Assembly (NCBI GenBank): GCA_001724265.1
Contig: MEDY01000332.1
Coordinates: forward strand, 1-33,168
Direction: 5' to 3'
DNA: 33,168 nucleotides
From: Rhizaria sp. SCN 62-66
Taxonomy: Eukaryota > Rhizaria, unplaced
Under the pieces are notes generated by a model, which worked only from the letters and a program-made list of their open reading frames with translations, did not search any database and had not been told where the DNA came from. The number at the start of each line of letters is the position of its first letter. Positions within the stretch are counted from its first letter, which is position 1. The position numbers and the translations under genes are program-made. Shown here piece after piece: positions 31,101 through 33,168 of this stretch.

Positions 31101-33168
31101 GCGCAGCCCCAGTCGCTGGCGCAGGCGGCGCTGTCGTCGCACGAGTCGTACCTCTCGCTGATCCTGCCGCTGGACTCGCCGCAGCTGGCGCCCACGCAGC
31201 CCGTGGCCGGCTTCGGCGTCGTCGCGCTCAAGGCCGCCAAGGTCGCGCGCATGCTGCGCCGCCGCGGGCCCGGCGCAGTGCTCGAGTTCATGTTCAACAA
31301 CCCGCTGCCGTGCGTCAAGGGGCCCGTCATGCCGCAGCTGCCGCAGCTGGCGCTTGCGCAGAGTCGTGCCGGTAGCCACACTGCCGGAGCCGGTGCGGTC
31401 GCGAGGGGGGCGCCGGCGCTGGGCAAGCGCGAGGCGCGGCTGTGCTTCTGCCACGGCACCGCGGCGGCCGTTTCCGGCGGTACGGCTAAGGCGAGCAACA
31501 CTGCAGCTGAGGACGCTGACGACGCCGACGACGAGGAGGATGAGGGTGCGCCGGCCGGCTGCTACAGCCACGTGCTGGGCGTGCCCCCGCCCCCGCCCGG
31601 CTCCTCCACGGACGTCAACGTTAAGGTCAACCCGGCCGCAGACAGTCTGGCTGCGGACAGTCTGACTGCGGACCTGGCGCCGCTGGGCGGGCTGGACGCC
31701 ATCGTCGCCGCCGCCGAGGCCGAGGCGGCCGCGGAGGCTGCGGCCGAGGCCGCCGCTGCCGCGGGCCGCGACGCCGCGGGCCGCGTTGACAGCGATTCTA
31801 GCCCTGGTGCCCGCGTGGCGGGCGACGTCAGCGCGAGCGCCGCTGGCGCGTTTTGCTACTATATCGTTGACCACCACCATCTGGCTGTGGCGCTGCAGGA
31901 GGCGCCGCTCGAGGCCGCGGCCGACGCCTGGCTGCGCTCCAGCGCCCTCAGGCGCCGCAAGCGCCGCCGCGCACTTGCCGCTGCCGCAGCGAGTATGAGC
32001 GGTGACGGGGACGACGCTCAGAGGCAGCAGCAGCAGACTCTGTCGATCCCCAGCGCCTCGCCCCCCGTCTCCGGCAGCAACGACAGCGGCGCGAGCGCTG
32101 CCAGCGCGGCCCCGAGCACGAGCGCGGGCCTGCGCGGCGTGGGACTGGCGGGCGAGGGCCTGGTGTCGGGCCCCGGGCGCGATGGGATGCTGTTCGTGGA
32201 CTCTGAGCGGCTCTACCACCCGCCCTCGCCCGGCGACGGCAACGCGGACCGCGGCGGCAGCGGCAGCGAGCTGGACGACAGCGAGAGCAGCGACGAGGAC
32301 GGCGGGCGCGGCGGCGACTCCGGCGGCGACGACGACGACGATGACGACGACGACAACGACGATGACGACTACGAAGACGGCAGCAGCAGCCTCGGCTTTG
32401 CCCCGCCCTCGCGTCCCCGCTCGCGCCGCAACAGCGTCGCCGCGGCCTTCGCGTCTGCCTCCGCGTCCGCGGAGGCCACTGCGGATGCCCGCGCGGCGCG
32501 GCGCGCGGCCCGCAGCGCGGCCCGCGCGGCCGAGGTGGCGGCACTAGTGGCGACGCTGCGGCGCGTGCGCGTGCACGTCGCGCTGGACCTCTCGCAGCTG
32601 CCGCCGCGCGCCTTCTGGCAGGTGATGGCGCGCTACGCGCTCTGCTACCCGCGGCTGCGCGGGCGCGCGCTGTGTCCGTTCCTGCTGCCGCGCGCCGTGG
32701 CGGGCATCGCCGACGACGCGCTGCGCACGCTCGCGTGGCTGGTGCGGCGCCCGCAGGCCGCGGGGGTCGCGCCCGCGCCCGCGCTCTTCCCCGGCTACCT
32801 CAAGGTCCCCACGGGGTTCATCGAGTTCCTGTGGGCGGACCACCTGCGCCGCTGGGTCCGCGCGCGCGAGGGCGGCTGGGTCGACGATGACGATGTCGGC
32901 GACGCCTGTGGGGATCGCAGCGCACTGCTGTGTCGTCGTAGCGGGAGTAGCGCGACGGACATTGATAGCAAGATCAACAGCAGTCGACACGGCATCGCGG
33001 GGCACAGCCACGACGGCCACTGCCGCTGCCACCACGAGCACATGACGTCCTCCGAGAACAGCAGTGCCAGCGGCAGCACCGCGGTCCCCGCGTCGGCGGG
33101 CTGCGGCAGCCCGCACTGCCGCCGCGTCCGCGCCCGCGCGCGCGCCCGAGGCCTGGCGGCGCAGGCGT
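28193..33168 (+). CDS. Large protein with two tandem ParB-like (ParBc_2-type) domains, truncated by window edge
   Basis: Exon 1 is 28193-28408 and exon 2 starts at 28719 (310-base phase-0 intron, donor GTACGG, acceptor CGCACAG); the frame then stays open to the right edge, about 1555 residues. Two copies of one fold are visible. Copy 1: LAPTQLSVGY (P49-Q51), CVIGPAMHY, YLIDRHHT (D135, H137, H138), DDLSWLAPADFF (about 369), DAPFKSLSWAVRHR (438) and WATYLHRAW. Copy 2: LAPTQPVAGF (P897-Q899), CVKGP, YYIVDHHHL (D1123, H1124-1126), VALDLSQLPPRAFW, DDALRTLAWLVRR (1404) and FIEFLWADHLRRW (about 1440). This order (PTQ, GP, DxHH, DLS/FW, DD-SLA, FxWAD-R) is that of bacterial putative ParB-like nucleases (ParBc_2). 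Low-complexity DNA separates and interrupts the copies, including an Asp tract. Activity and partners are unknown; nuclease function is not shown for most members. The start is the first ATG in frame. Confidence 0.78.
31638..31667 (+). repeat. 15-bp imperfect tandem repeat in the ParB-like gene
   Basis: GCAGACAGTCTGGCT and GCGGACAGTCTGACT are adjacent and in frame, encoding ADSLA and ADSLT. They lie in the insertion just before the second DHHH motif. Confidence 0.85.
32328..32369 (+). repeat. GAC/GAT repeat encoding an acidic tract (D9-N-D4)
   Basis: Fourteen codons give nine Asp, one Asn and four Asp, followed by Tyr-Glu-Asp. The tract sits inside the insertion that splits the second ParB-like domain and is followed by an Arg-rich stretch. 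Confidence 0.9.

Overview
This is nuclear DNA of a GC-rich microbial eukaryote. The evidence is spliceosomal introns (seven GT-AG introns I can place exactly), eukaryote-specific proteins (MCM8, TBCCD1, ARP3, SLC26), a mitochondrial targeting presequence, and no operons or Shine-Dalgarno sites. Coding DNA is extremely GC-rich and full of Ala/Gly/Ser/Gln/Asp runs, whereas intergenic DNA is often strongly AT-rich. TBCCD1 and MCM8 suggest a lineage that kept basal bodies or flagella and a meiotic/recombination MCM. I cannot name the organism; a zoosporic fungus or another flagellate protist would fit.

Layout. 1-1005 (-): N-terminal part of a membrane-anchored phosphoglycerate-kinase-like protein, cut by the window edge. 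1689-5411 (+): MCM8 helicase with large low-complexity insertions. 5412-6487: AT-rich gap between converging genes. 6488-12952 (-): a huge low-complexity protein interrupted by one in-frame TAG. 14006-17848 (+): TBCCD1, about twice the human length. 18787-19389 (+): small mitochondrial protein, possibly ribosomal mL40. 20273-23183 (+): SLC26/SulP anion transporter with STAS domain, three exons. 23886-25025 (-): uncharacterised protein with a four-codon first exon. 25472-27448 (+): ARP3, four exons. 28193 to the right edge (+): a large protein with two tandem ParB-like (ParBc_2-type) domains, cut by the edge.

The genes do not form one pathway. Three divergent pairs share upstream DNA (PGK-like/MCM8, low-complexity protein/TBCCD1, uncharacterised/ARP3). 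Recurring regulatory signals are a pyrimidine-rich stretch just before many start codons and the octamer GCATATCT upstream of TBCCD1, ARP3 and the ParB-like gene. Introns share an unusual donor, GTACG. The most novel items are the tandem ParB-like protein, the PGK-like protein lacking its hinge lysines, and the in-frame TAG.
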